Below are positions 26,201 through 34,009 of a stretch of 64,000 bases of DNA, piece after piece. This stretch comes from Rugosimonospora acidiphila (GTDB taxonomy: Bacteria > Actinomycetota > Actinomycetes > Mycobacteriales > Micromonosporaceae), in assembly GCF_039543385.1 (NCBI RefSeq), contig NZ_BAABJQ010000002.1, forward strand, positions 62,001 to 126,000, written 5' to 3'. The notes beneath the pieces are model-generated. The model saw only the letters and a list, made by a program, of their open reading frames with translations, had not been told where the DNA came from and did no database searches. The position numbers and the translations under genes are program-made. The first letter of the stretch is position 1, and each line of letters opens with the position of its first letter.

Positions 26201-29200
26201 GACGAAGACCGGACCGTCGGCATCGCCCGGAATCGTGGTGCAGAACTGCGGGTCGCCCGGGTCGGGGCTGGTGCACACCTGGCTCGGGGTCGGGGTGGGC
26301 GCCGTGGTTGGTGGCGTGTAGCCGGCCTTGTCCTCGTCCTTGATGGTCAGGCCCAGCGGCGAGCCCGAACGCACCATCCGCCCGGCGAGCGCGTCGTACT
26401 CGTACAGGTAGGGCCGGCCGGACGGGTCGAGGACCTCCACGGCGCGGCGCAGGTCGGTGTCGCCGCCGTAGACGACGGGCGCGCCGATCGTCCAGGTGCC
26501 GCCGTTGTCGTCGGTGTAGGTGGTCACCCGGTCGGTGTCCGTGTCGTACCCGACCTGGGTGGCGACCTTGCCGCTGGGCAGCGTCACCGTGGTCAGCTGG
26601 TCGGCGGCGGTGGTGCCGTACTGGTAGTGGGCGGCGACCGCGGTCGGACCCAACGGGTGGGTGTAGGTGGCCACCTCGTCGACCACGCCGTTGTAGTACC
26701 GCTGTGCCGTGCTGCCCCAGCCCGGCCAGGACGTGGGCGACGACGCGTAGCCGGCACCCACCTGGTTGTAGGTCAACGTGGAGGTGTCGCCCGGGGACCC
26801 GGTCAGCGTCCCCATCACCGCGCCGTCCAGGTACAGCGTCTGGGTGTTGCCCATCTCCGACAGCACCGCGTGGTGCCACTTGCCGTCGTTGACCAGCTTG
26901 GTGGAGCTGATCGGCGCCGCGGTGCCGGTCCAGAACTGGCCGTGCAGCTTGCCGTCCATGCCCTGGTAGAGCACCGGCACGCCGAGCGTGGACGCCTGCC
27001 CGACGGCCTTGTCCTGGTACCCGACCAGGGGCCCGCCGCTGCTGGTCACGGGGGACTTGAACCACAGCTCGACCGCCGCGTCCCGGCTCTTCTTGAGCAG
27101 CCCCTCGGGCAGGTCCAGATAGGACGAGGTGCCGTTGAACGTGCCCGCGGTGTCGGCACTGCCGGCCAACGGGCTGCCGGTGGTGCCCAGCGTCACGTTG
27201 TGGTACGTGCCGGCGTCCTTGCCCAGGTTAACCGCGATCTGGCTGCCCGCCGCGGTGCCGCCGGACTCACCGAGCCGGTAGTAGGACTCGGGTCGGTCGT
27301 CCAGCACGCTACTGCGGTAGTGCGACCCGGTCTCGTAGTCGTAGCCGGTGCACACCGACCCGGGCGCGCACACCTTCGTGAGCAGGTCCCCGGTGTAGGT
27401 GTAGTTCCACGTCAGCCTGGCCCCGTCGACCGGGTCGGTGCTGACCGTGGCCACATGCGCGCCGCTCCAGGTGAACGTCAGCGACCGGCCGGCGGTGTTG
27501 GTCTGGCTGTTGGACACCTGCGCCTTGGTCAGCTTGCCGGTGTTGTCGTAGGTCAGCACGACCGAGCGCAGCGCGACATCGGTGATCTTCGCGAGCCGGC
27601 CGCCGGCGGCGAACTGGTAGCTGCTGCCGGTCTTGTCGAGCAGCTTCCAGCCGCCGGTGCCGTCCGGGGTCAGTTGCGCGTCGCGGCCGGCCGGTGGCGC
27701 GTAACTGCCGTCCGGATTTTTGCCGAACCGGACCTCTTCACCGTCCGGATAGGACACCACGACGTTGCCGGTACCGTCGTTGTCGGGCACCAGCTTCATG
27801 TCGTACTGGGTGGTCCACCCCGCACCGAACAGCGAGGTACGCCGCGGGTCCAGGCTGTTATACGTACGCACCACCGTCAGCGCCGGTCCCACGGTGGCCT
27901 CGGACGCGTCGACCGCGGCGGTGCTGTAGTTGCCGACCTGCGGGTCGTACTCCTTGTCCTGGGTGCCGTAGGGTGCGTTGGCCACGTGCGAGGTGATTTC
28001 CGGCTGCGGCACCGAGGTCAGCAGGGCGGACCGGTCCGAGGCCACCTCGTTGCTGGCGTCCTTGACGAAGGACCGCCACAGGTAGGTCTTGCTCCACTTC
28101 AGCTGCCCGGCCGGCACCGTCCACTCGGGAGTCTTTTGGTAAGCGGTGGTCGTGCAGTTGACCGGGTTGCCCGAGGCGTCCTGCTCGCAGACCTCGAACC
28201 TGTACTGCAACGAGCTGCCCGGTGGGGCGTCGATGTCCAGCGCGTTGGCCCACAGCTGCGGGGTCAACGTCTGCGCCTGGTACCCGTTGGGCGGGAACAG
28301 CGCCTGGAACACCGGCGGGATGTCGAACACCTGGATCACGATGCGGCCGGGCGGCACCTGCTCGTCGGTGAACACCGGGCCGCCGGTGCGCACCATGGTG
28401 AAGTCCAGGAAGTACTTGCCCGGCGGCAGCGCCTTGATGGTGGCGTCGAGGGTCACCTTCGCGTTGCGGGCCACGGTGCTGGTGAGGTTGGCAGCGCGCT
28501 GCTGGGTGACCGCCTTGCCGGTGTCCTCGTTGTAGGCGCGGTAGGCCAGGTAGTAGTTGCCGGGCGTCCAGGCCGCGGCGCTGAGGTTGGTGACGGTCAC
28601 CTTGACGGTGCCGTTCTGGTTCTGTAACACCGGCGGGTTGGGCACCGGGCTCGGAATCGAGTACGTCGCGTTGTACGGGCTGTGCGTCACGTACAGCTTC
28701 GGCGCGTTCGCCGTACTCGTGCCGGCGAATGCCTTCCACGTGTCGCTCTCGCCGCTCGGGGCCTTGAAGGCCAGACCGTAGTTCGGCTGCCCGTTGACCC
28801 AGCCCTGCACCAGCTTGCGGCCGGCATTCCCGAGGTCGAACAGCACCGCGCTGGTCGGGCAGCTCGACTGCGACTGCCCGAGACCGATGTGCCCGTACGC
28901 GAACGACTTGCTGGTCAACGCGGAGCCGACGGACGGGGCGCTGCTGTCGTTCGACGACCACGACGAGGTGACCGGGTACACGCTGACCGGGCGCGCCTTG
29001 CACGACTCCGCGTCGTAGTTGACCACCTGCAGTTGGGCACCGTAGATGGTGTGGTACTGCAGCTGGGAGGGCAGGCCACCGAACTTGATGTACGAGCTGG
29101 CGTTGGAGCCGCCCACGTCGCCGACCTGCAGCTCGTTGTTGCCCGATCCGCCGTGCCCGCCGCTCACCACCAGGCTGCTGTCCGCGGCCGAGGAGGCCAC

Positions 29201-30268
29201 GCTCGGGTCGACCCGCACCGGGAACGCGCGAGCCGGATCGGCCAGCCACCCGGCGTCCAGCGTGACTGTCAGCGCGAGGTTCGCACCGGCCCCGGTGAGC
29301 TGGTAGGTGACGCCGGCCCCGCCGTCCCGGGCGCCGGCCGCGTCCGACATCGACCCGGCCGGGATCACCGCCCGGGGGGCGCCGGAGGCGTCGCTGAGCA
29401 CCACGTCGCCGCCCGACAGCCGCGCGGACAGGCCGGTCAGGTGCAGCGGGAACACGAACGAGGTGGGCGCCTGCGCCGAGTGCAGGACGAGGGTCTCCTT
29501 GACCCCGCCGTCCACCGACTGCAACTCCACGTCCACGCCGGGGCGCGCGCCCGGGTAGGTCACCGCGCTGCCGGACGCGGCGCCGGCGACCCCGGCGGCG
29601 CCCTGGAGCGCGAACGCCATCGCGTGGCCCGCGTCGAACGACACGCTGGCCAGGTCGGCCGCGTCGGCCCGCCCGGCCAGCCGCACACCCACCGAGTCCG
29701 CGGCGTTGCGCCATCCCCCACCGGCCGGCACCAGGCGCGGATCGATCGGCGCCCAGCTGCCGTCGGTGCTGCGGTAGTTCACCGGCGTACTGGAGAACTC
29801 GGTGGTCTCGGTGCCGTCAGTGTTCGCGTACGTGGTGTCGTACGCGCCCCGGTGCCCGGACTCCGGCATGCTCGTCTTCGGGTCGTACCCGCGAACGGTG
29901 CTCGGCGGCGGTGCGACCACCGACGCGGTGTTCGGCTTCGGTTTGGGCGGCGGCGCGGCGTCGTGCAGCGGATAGGTCGAGCGCAGCGTGGAGGGCTGCG
30001 TGTGGTTGCCCGAGGAACCGACGAGATGTTGTTGACCGGCCGCCGATCCCCAGCGCTGCGCCGGCATTGCCCCGACGCGGTGATGACCGCCTCCACCACC
30101 GAAGTGCGGCAACGGCCACGTCGAGGTGACCGGCACGCCTCCGCCGTCGCTGGCCTCCACGAGCAGCAGCGACAGCGTCACGAGGATGGCGCTCACCCGT
30201 AACGCGCGGTCGCGCAGTGTCCGAAGTCGGCGATCCTTGCGTCCGTGGACGCGGTCCAGCCCGAGCAT
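20264..30268 (-). CDS. Giant secreted Rhs/YD-repeat polymorphic toxin with Hint and deaminase-like C-terminus
   Basis: About 3334 residues. A hydrophobic export segment (residues 18-33) is followed by a DNRLRE-like beta domain (LQVGDVGGSNASSYIKFGGL), an RHS start region (TVVRTYNSLDPRRTSLFGAGW), a LamG-like domain (about 1000-1205), then dozens of YD repeats (Y-x-Y-D-x-x-G) forming the shell, and the core-ending RYTYAAGDPMDETDPDG. A lysine/alanine-rich helical stretch and a glycine-rich membrane-like segment follow. The Hint autoprocessing domain spans about 3024-3206 (CGGNSFAAGTEV to TPVLVHNC). The last 128 residues form the toxin, with TENRLMRMFG and DPCGRCKNLM resembling the HxE and PCxxC motifs of nucleic-acid deaminases, though asparagine replaces the usual histidine. 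The ATG at 30268 follows GGGGGAG; an ATG at 30289 is possible. Confidence 0.9.
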   Translation of the reverse strand: MLGLDRVHGRKDRRLRTLRDRALRVSAILVTLSLLLVEASDGGGVPVTSTWPLPHFGGGGGHHRVGAMPAQRWGSAAGQQHLVGSSGNHTQPSTLRSTYPLHDAAPPPKPKPNTASVVAPPPSTVRGYDPKTSMPESGHRGAYDTTYANTDGTETTEFSSTPVNYRSTDGSWAPIDPRLVPAGGGWRNAADSVGVRLAGRADAADLASVSFDAGHAMAFALQGAAGVAGAASGSAVTYPGARPGVDVELQSVDGGVKETLVLHSAQAPTSFVFPLHLTGLSARLSGGDVVLSDASGAPRAVIPAGSMSDAAGARDGGAGVTYQLTGAGANLALTVTLDAGWLADPARAFPVRVDPSVASSAADSSLVVSGGHGGSGNNELQVGDVGGSNASSYIKFGGLPSQLQYHTIYGAQLQVVNYDAESCKARPVSVYPVTSSWSSNDSSAPSVGSALTSKSFAYGHIGLGQSQSSCPTSAVLFDLGNAGRKLVQGWVNGQPNYGLAFKAPSGESDTWKAFAGTSTANAPKLYVTHSPYNATYSIPSPVPNPPVLQNQNGTVKVTVTNLSAAAWTPGNYYLAYRAYNEDTGKAVTQQRAANLTSTVARNAKVTLDATIKALPPGKYFLDFTMVRTGGPVFTDEQVPPGRIVIQVFDIPPVFQALFPPNGYQAQTLTPQLWANALDIDAPPGSSLQYRFEVCEQDASGNPVNCTTTAYQKTPEWTVPAGQLKWSKTYLWRSFVKDASNEVASDRSALLTSVPQPEITSHVANAPYGTQDKEYDPQVGNYSTAAVDASEATVGPALTVVRTYNSLDPRRTSLFGAGWTTQYDMKLVPDNDGTGNVVVSYPDGEEVRFGKNPDGSYAPPAGRDAQLTPDGTGGWKLLDKTGSSYQFAAGGRLAKITDVALRSVVLTYDNTGKLTKAQVSNSQTNTAGRSLTFTWSGAHVATVSTDPVDGARLTWNYTYTGDLLTKVCAPGSVCTGYDYETGSHYRSSVLDDRPESYYRLGESGGTAAGSQIAVNLGKDAGTYHNVTLGTTGSPLAGSADTAGTFNGTSSYLDLPEGLLKKSRDAAVELWFKSPVTSSGGPLVGYQDKAVGQASTLGVPVLYQGMDGKLHGQFWTGTAAPISSTKLVNDGKWHHAVLSEMGNTQTLYLDGAVMGTLTGSPGDTSTLTYNQVGAGYASSPTSWPGWGSTAQRYYNGVVDEVATYTHPLGPTAVAAHYQYGTTAADQLTTVTLPSGKVATQVGYDTDTDRVTTYTDDNGGTWTIGAPVVYGGDTDLRRAVEVLDPSGRPYLYEYDALAGRMVRSGSPLGLTIKDEDKAGYTPPTTAPTPTPSQVCTSPDPGDPQFCTTIPGDADGPVFVGHDLDGMAIRTFGYDANGFQNQVTNENGDTVTMTYDARGNVTSTTTCRTRTTPSQCQTSYNTYPTVTSPFDPRNDVPIQTRDARSASATDNTYRTSYTYSSTGEVATQTNPDNGTTFNTFTTGAEAAYGGGAMPPGLLLKSTDPRNAITKYSYYANGDLAQSVDPSGLTTTFTYDALGRKVSETEVSSATPSGVTTTYTYDALSRLVSTTEPPTTDVVTNVQHQGRTTNTYDADGNLTRTDVADLLGGDPTRTTTYDYDDHDRLVRVTDALGNETSYGYDDFGNRTSMVDANGNEYEYGYTARNMIAEIRLRDWHDDPDGAGDAGPGDELVLHSYAYDFAGRMVSDTDAMGHHLEYAYYDDDLLKSITLKGMHNPDGSTRDYVVESDSYDAAGNPTQQVTGNGSVTTASTYGANGQVASTVVDPGGLSRATAFTYDQDGNVTEVRTSGNPSNVPWAVSATPEVVDYNYDLSGNQTRQTQTAGGATRVTTYNYDPRGLLTSTVDPRGNVSGADPTQYTTTYQYDALNRPTTVTMPAVATEHDGQAPVTTNPTQLTGYDTFDEPVETQDELGNVTRVGYDALGRQTSVTEPPYKLPAGSTITPVSSSQYDALGNVTESKDPRGNVTKYTYDRLNRMVTQDEPSATNDDRAVWHYTYTRTGDVLSVTDPTGARVETTYDDLDRPVTLTEVERKPTAVNLTTRYTYDDAGDATSVVSPTGATTTSEYDKAGELTRSTDPSHVVTQYGYDFDGRQVRQTDGMGRTSQSVYDGFGLLSSDSDLDAQGNVLRTEHYGYDQAGNLTTATDPQKHDTTYTYDALDQLTSQTEPVTDSSSITTSFGYDAAGERTRYTDGRQNSTIYTFNSLGLPQAVIEPATDTQPALADRTWTATYDANGNPVAMTAPGGVTDQRTFDAADRLTAETGTGAEAQTTDRALDYDLAGRLTKASAPGGTDTYTYDDRGLMLSAAGPSGTASFGYDGDGQVTSRTDAAGTATFGYLNGRLNTETDGLTGVTQTLGYDASGQLSTVDYGAGRVRTYGYDDFGRTDSDTLRNGADQTVSSIGYGYDSNDDLTSKTTAGTAGAAQNTYGYDYAGRLTSWTNGSAGTTQYDWDASGNRTRAGDKTATYDQRDRVLSDGEYSYDYDARGDLTSRTSSGYTEDFSFDAFDRLISDDGNGYSYDGLDRLATRNDTTFDYAGQDDQPVSDGTTDYAYGALDELLAIGQGQQDQQDQLAVTDQHGDVVGGFDPDDTTLSGLSSSTAYDPYGNVIATDGSDGNLGYQGEWTDPDTDQVNMGARWYDPSSGTFDSRDDVDYTSGDSILANRYTYAAGDPMDETDPDGHWPSCGWCHKAAHAVTSTVKKAASTVYHAAVTVANYAWSAVKTVAHAISSAAKWVYDKAKAAVKYVASKVVSAAKWVYNKAAAAAQWAAQKAAQAKAAALAAAKHVTAVAKSAAKWAADHNPLPALAAAVKPIYSGLKKVVSASAHVAASVVSTVRDVVQDVAKSVKVIYQQAVQAAGVVVQAVDTAAQAVSEFAQEHAGEIAGIAAGALVGIGCGVAIGWTGVGAVGCAALAGAVGGAVANAMNCPPGHSIAGCAAIGAVAGGVGGAIAAATGGLGGGFAVAMLGGGLAAAGSDATTQLLTTGHINAGEVLEQGVVGAATGGLLHGAGKLASGVCGGNSFAAGTEVLMADGSHRRIEDVRIGDKVIATDPTTGKTSVQPVTDVITGTGKKSLVSIAVAAVSGVGAGGSAGTVAASAAATGAGGQHANGFVIATANHPFWVDDRGQPISHDPTAGGHWEDAYSLTPGQRLEGQNDTDASVVSTDAYTLTTTVYNLTIDGVHTYYVLAGDTPVLVHNCATFVPKDAGHRLTYDLRDAEGNSKVSGSLWSGNTTPEESQVPGGWNRQAVTNTENRLMRMFGLPAKQNIPNDPYFGLHADVPVEEGDTLHLWGELDPCGRCKNLMSEFIEGMGADIQYHGPSGTWPK

Positions 30269-30567
30269 GTCTCCCCCGTATGCATGCATCCGCCAGATGT
30301 ATAGCAGAGGAGAACTATATGAAATTTTCGATCATTATCAACGCCGGGTAGACGGCGATGATTATCACAGCGATCGATAGCTCGGCCGTGATCGGGTCCG
30401 GTGCAGCGAGAACGTCAGGAACACCGGGGCGGCCCGTGATCGACAGTCGCAATACCGACATTCCCGATGCCGGTCATACGGGTAGCATCACCCGTTTGGC
30501 GGCGCCGCGCCGGCTTCGGCCGGGATCCTGGCAGCGGTGCTGGCGGCGCGGCACTGCCCGGGTACGC
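30269..30567. other. Comparatively AT-rich spacer with toxin promoter and ten-codon ORF
   Basis: The first 100 bases are markedly more AT-rich than the rest of the window. On the minus strand TATACA (30297-30302) is a good -10 for the toxin gene. On the plus strand AGGAG precedes a ten-codon frame, MKFSIIINAG, starting at 30318; it may be the stump of a lost gene. The rest of the spacer shows nothing recognisable. Confidence 0.45.
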
Positions 30568-30966
30568 CTACTGGAGCGAGGGTGTGCCGATCGTCCGCAG
30601 CAGGCGGCTCACCTCGTGGGCCATCGCGGTCCGGGCACCGGCCAGATACTTGCGCGGATCGACCACCGCGGTGTCGGCGTCGAGGAACTGCCGGACGCTG
30701 CGGGTGTAGGCGACGTTCAGCGCCGTGCCGACGTTGATCTTCCGCATCCCGGCGTCGACGGCGCGCGCGAGTTCCTCGTCGGGCACGCCCGAGGAGCCGT
30801 GCAGTACCAGCGGGACCGGCACCGCCGCCGCGAGTTCGCGGATGAGCTCATGGTCCAGGGCCGCCGTGCGGGTGGTCATGGCGTGCGAACTGCCGACGGC
30901 CACGGCGAGCGCGTCCACGCCGGTGTCGCGTACGAACTGCCGTGCCTCGGCGGGATCGGTGCGCAC
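30568..30966 (-). pseudogene. 3' fragment of a class II fructose/tagatose-bisphosphate aldolase
   Basis: 132 codons matching only the C-terminal part of GatY/KbaY-type class II aldolases: TDPAEARQFVRDTGVDALAVAVGSSHAM, then LVLHGSSGVPDEELARAVDAGMRKINVGT with the phosphate-binding glycine loop and NVGT motif. The N-terminal half, which contains the catalytic aspartate and the zinc histidines of the early strands, is missing. Immediately beyond codon 1 the sequence switches to a permease-like sequence on the opposite strand. The gene is therefore broken, and the apparent GTG start at 30966 is fortuitous. Confidence 0.75.
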
Positions 30967-30969
30967 TCC

Positions 30970-31041
30970 GGCGGCGACGTGTTGTTCTACGCGGTGCTGG
31001 CGACCATGGCGTTCCCCGCCTACACGACCCTGATCCCGCCG
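30970..31041 (+). pseudogene. Sliver of a sugar ABC transporter permease
   Basis: A 24-codon stretch in plus-strand frame reads GGDVLFYAVLATMAFPAYTTLIP, which looks like the second or third transmembrane helix of MalG-type carbohydrate ABC permeases (usually VLFxxVLATMxxPxxxTLIPLY). The flanks belong to other genes in other frames, so it seems to be a remnant trapped between two deletion junctions. Too short for certainty. Confidence 0.4.
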
Positions 31042-31049
31042 ACCCCGCC

Positions 31050-31844
31050 GGATTCCTCGGCCCGGCCCACGTCGCCCGGTACGGCGACGACACCAGGCTG
31101 CTCGTGAAGCTGCTCAACCCGACCCAGCGGCTGTTCGTGCACTTCCACCCCGACGCATCCTTCGCCGCACGGCACCTCAACTGCCGGCACGGCAAATCCG
31201 AGGGCTGGATCATCACCGACGTCGACCCGGCCGCCGGCACCGGCGAGGTCTACCTCGGGTTCCGGGACGGCGTCGAGGGCTCCACGGTGGCCGCCTGGGT
31301 GGCCGGACAGCGCGTACCCGCGATGCTCGACGCGATGAACCGGATCGCCGTGCGCCCGGGCGACACCTTCTTCGTTCCCGCCGGAACTCCGCACGCGATC
31401 GGCGCGGGCATCACCGCCGTCGAACTGCAGGAGCCGACGGACTTCTCGATTCTGCTGGAGTGGACCGGTTTCGACCTCCCGGCGCGGGCGCGGCACCTCG
31501 GCCTCGAATCCGACGTGGCACTGTCCGCCCTGGACCGCACCGGCTGGGACGCCACCCGACTGGCCCAACTCCGCCTGGTCCGGGCGTCCCAGGACCCCGC
31601 CGTCACCCGGATCTTCCCAGCCGGCGCGGACCAGTTCTTCCGCGCCGAGCGCGTGCGGTCCCCGGCGACGTTCGAACCCGAACACACCATCCTCATCGTG
31701 CTGGACGGCGACGGTGCGCTGACCGCCGACGCCGGCACCATCGAGCTCCATTGCGGTACCTGCGTCCTGGTGCCATTCGGCGCCGGCGGGTACCAGCTCA
31801 CCGGAGCGGTCGACGCCATCCGCTGCCTGCCGCCGGCGCCCTGA
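31050..31844 (+). pseudogene. N-truncated class I mannose-6-phosphate isomerase
   Basis: About 264 codons of a type I phosphomannose isomerase: GFLGPAHVARYGDDTRLLVKLLNPTQRLFVHFHPD contains the zinc-binding HFHP, followed by HLNCRHGKSEGWIITD, PGDTFFVPAGTPHAIGAGITAVELQEPTDFSILLEW and a C-terminal cupin. Family members have some 60-100 further residues at the N-terminus that are missing, and the upstream sequence belongs to a permease fragment in another frame. An in-frame GTG at 31104 or the ATG at 30942 could still start a shortened protein, so some activity cannot be excluded. The enzyme normally interconverts mannose-6-phosphate and fructose-6-phosphate. Confidence 0.7.
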
Positions 31845-31906
31845 CCGGCCACGCGCCCCGGCGGTACCGTCTCCCGTAGGCGCGGCCGACGCCGCGTCCC
31901 CATCGC

Positions 31907-32090
31907 TCAGCCGATGTCGTGCCGGTGCGCGTAACCGATCGCGGCGGCACGGTCGCGGGATCCGGTCTTGGCGAAGATGCGGTTGACATGGGTCTTGACC
32001 GTGTGGCCGCTGAGGAACAGCCGCCGGGCGATCTCCGGATTGGTCAACCCGTGCGCGATGAGGCCCAGGATCTCCAGGGCTGCGGCAGCC
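31907..32090 (-). pseudogene. LuxR-type output-domain fragment
   Basis: About 60 codons encode a GerE/LuxR helix-turn-helix: LGLIAHGLTNPEIARRLFLSGHTVKTHVNRIFAKTGSRDRAAAIGYAHRHDIG. A normal domain begins with LTxRExEVL, here degraded to AAAALEIL, and no receiver or other upstream domain is readable in frame. It is probably the tail of a deleted response regulator. Confidence 0.6.
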
Positions 32091-32264
32091 GTGGAGCCGG
32101 ATCTGGCCGAAGCTCCGCAACTATGCATGAGCGTCATGGCTCGACGCGGCCGACGTGGTTTCGTCGTCGCTGATCGCGCATGAGCGTGGGCATCCGGCGA
32201 CACTCGGATGGCGAGGTGACCCGGTGGCTCGGTGAGATCTCGGTCTCGTCCGAGGTCACGGTGA

Positions 32265-32295
32265 TTGACCTCAACGTGACTTGAAGTTGCAGGCT
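32265..32295 (+). promoter_or_regulatory. MerR-type promoter/operator upstream of quinone oxidoreductase
   Basis: TTGACC (32265-32270) is followed after 19 bases by CAGGCT (32290-32295). A dyad ACCTCAA (32268-32274), six bases, TTGAAGT (32281-32287) occupies the spacer with six of seven matches. This is the geometry of MerR-family activated promoters, yet no intact MerR gene lies next to it. Confidence 0.5.
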
Positions 32296-32349
32296 TCCGC
32301 TGTTCGTGTCGGGGAAAGCCCGTGTCGGGAACGGAACGGAGAAGGTAGC

Positions 32350-33321
32350 GTGCGAGTGGTTCAGGTGACCCAGTTCGGGGGGCCTCAAGCGCTGATTCTC
32401 GGCGAGGCGCTGGATCCGGTGCCAGGGCCGGGCCAGGTCGTGGTCGAGGTCGCGGTGGCGGGCATGACGTTCGTCGAGACGCAGATCCGGCGGGGGGTCG
32501 ATCGATGGCACGAACGGCCGCGGTTGCCGTACGTGCCGGGCGGCCTGGTGGCCGGGCGGGTGGGCACGGTCGGCGAGCGAGTTGATCCGGAATGGTTGGG
32601 GCGGCGGGTGATCGCCCGCACGGGAGAGACCGGCGGCTTCGCCGAGCGCGCGGTGGCCGCGTTCGGGGACCTGTTTCCGGTGCCTGGCGGACTGGGCCTG
32701 CCAGAGGCTGTCGCCCTGTACAGCGATGGCAGCACGGCGCTGGGGCTGGCGGAGAACGCCAGGATCGCCTCGGGTGATTGGGTGTTGGTCGAAGCGGCGG
32801 CCGGTGGCGTGGGCAGCCTGCTGGTACAACTCGCCGCGGTGGCGGGGGCGCGGGTCATCGGAGCCGCTCGTGGATCGCGCAAACTGGAGGTGGTGCGGGA
32901 ACTGGGCGTCGACGTGGTGGTTGACTACTCCGAGGCGGACTGGGTCGAGCGGGTGCTGGATGCGACCGGTGGCGCGGGGCCGGATGTGGTGTTCGACGGT
33001 GTCGGCGGCCAGATCGGGCGGGCTGCGTTCGAGATGACCGCCCGCGGTGGGCGTTTCTCGGTGCACGGCGCGGCCAGTGGCGATGTCACACTCGTCGACC
33101 CCGAGGAGGCGCGCCGCAGGGGTGTGGACGTGATCGGCATCGGGCAGCTCTCGAGTTTCCGACCGAACGTAGCGCGGTGGGCGCAGCGGATGATGTCTCA
33201 GGCAGCAGCGGGACTCGTCCGGCCGATCATCGGGCAGACCTTCCCGTTGGAACAGGCCGCGGACGCGCACGCCGCGATCGAGAACCGGACCGCCGTCGGA
33301 AAGACCCTGCTGCTGATCTGA
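32350..33321 (+). CDS. NADPH:quinone oxidoreductase (zeta-crystallin-like, MDR)
   Basis: 323-residue zinc-free medium-chain reductase. The nucleotide-binding motif is AAAGGVGSLLVQLA, preceded by the family segment GGLVAGRVGTVGERV and followed by GAARGSRKLEVVRELGVDVVVDY and GPDVVFDGVGG. It probably reduces quinones or other electrophilic carbonyls with NADPH. The GTG at 32350 is preceded by GGAGAAGG; the earlier in-frame start at 32281 lies inside the promoter. It is the only clearly intact gene in a stretch of truncated genes, and a MerR-type operator suggests induction by a reactive compound. Confidence 0.88.
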   Translation: MRVVQVTQFGGPQALILGEALDPVPGPGQVVVEVAVAGMTFVETQIRRGVDRWHERPRLPYVPGGLVAGRVGTVGERVDPEWLGRRVIARTGETGGFAERAVAAFGDLFPVPGGLGLPEAVALYSDGSTALGLAENARIASGDWVLVEAAAGGVGSLLVQLAAVAGARVIGAARGSRKLEVVRELGVDVVVDYSEADWVERVLDATGGAGPDVVFDGVGGQIGRAAFEMTARGGRFSVHGAASGDVTLVDPEEARRRGVDVIGIGQLSSFRPNVARWAQRMMSQAAAGLVRPIIGQTFPLEQAADAHAAIENRTAVGKTLLLI

Positions 33322-33372
33322 CCGGGGCATCGCTACATCGGCCTTCCGGTCCGCGGTGCTTCGCCCGCGCCC

Positions 33373-33950
33373 TCATTCGATCCGCAGGGCGTCGGGTCGG
33401 GTCACGGCTCGGAGGAATGGCAGCGTGGCGGCCGTGGCGAGCAGGCAGGCGACCAGCGTGGCCGCACCGATGGCGGCGTACCCGTGCCACGGTAACGGCG
33501 GTGGGGCGACCCCGGTCGACGCGCTGAGCCCGATGAGCAACCAGGAACTGGTGGCGGTGACGAGTACGGCGAGGCCGATGGTGAGCACCAGCGGCAGCGC
33601 CGTGTACAGCAGGGCGCCGCGCCGTAGCACCCGGACGGGGGTTCCCATCGCGGCCAGTGCCGAATGTGCCCGGTGCCGCTCGCGGATGCCGTCGGCGGTG
33701 GTGACGGCCAGCGAGAGCCCGCCGGCCAGCACCACGGCGATGGCCATGAGCAGCGCCGCACGGGTGTAGCCGCCCGAGGAGGACCGGGTCAGCGCCACGG
33801 CCTCCTCGGCGGTCACCGGTGGAGGGGGGGTCTGCTGCCCGCCGAGGCGCGCTCGGACGCCCTCCAACGTTCCGGCCCGGCCATCGGTGGCGACGAGGAG
33901 GTTCGGGAACGGGCGTGCGCCCGACCATCCGGCGACCCGCCCGGAGCATC
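33373..33950 (-). pseudogene. C-terminal fragment of an FtsX-like ABC permease
   Basis: About 190 codons with three to four transmembrane helices (YTRAALLMAIAVVLAGGLSLAV; GALLYTALPLVLTIGLAVLV; GYAAIGAATLVACLLATAA) and the terminal motif AVTRPDALRIE typical of FtsX/MacB-type permeases. The full protein would be 700-850 residues; here the frame begins abruptly near 33950 (GRVAGWSGARPFPNLLVATD) without a plausible start, next to the mechanosensitive channel gene on the other strand. No ATPase partner is present. Confidence 0.7.
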
Positions 33951-34009
33951 GAGCCTGGGCGCCTTATACCCTGTCGACCGACTTTCGCGACGGGACGGGG
34001 TGGGCTGGC

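Noticed and set aside
23144..28627. A 1827-codon open frame on the plus strand
   Set aside because: It is the antisense of the Rhs repeat region; the protein is low-complexity, rich in Gly, Val, Arg and His, and matches no family. High GC removes stop codons in the opposite frame.
20264..30268. Type VI secretion effector assignment for the Rhs protein
   Set aside because: The organism looks Gram-positive, no VgrG, PAAR or contractile genes are present, and the protein has its own export segment.
30942..31049. Upstream ATG at 30942 as true start of the isomerase
   Set aside because: The first 36 codons are arginine- and proline-rich, overlap the aldolase and permease fragments, and show no similarity to the family N-terminus.
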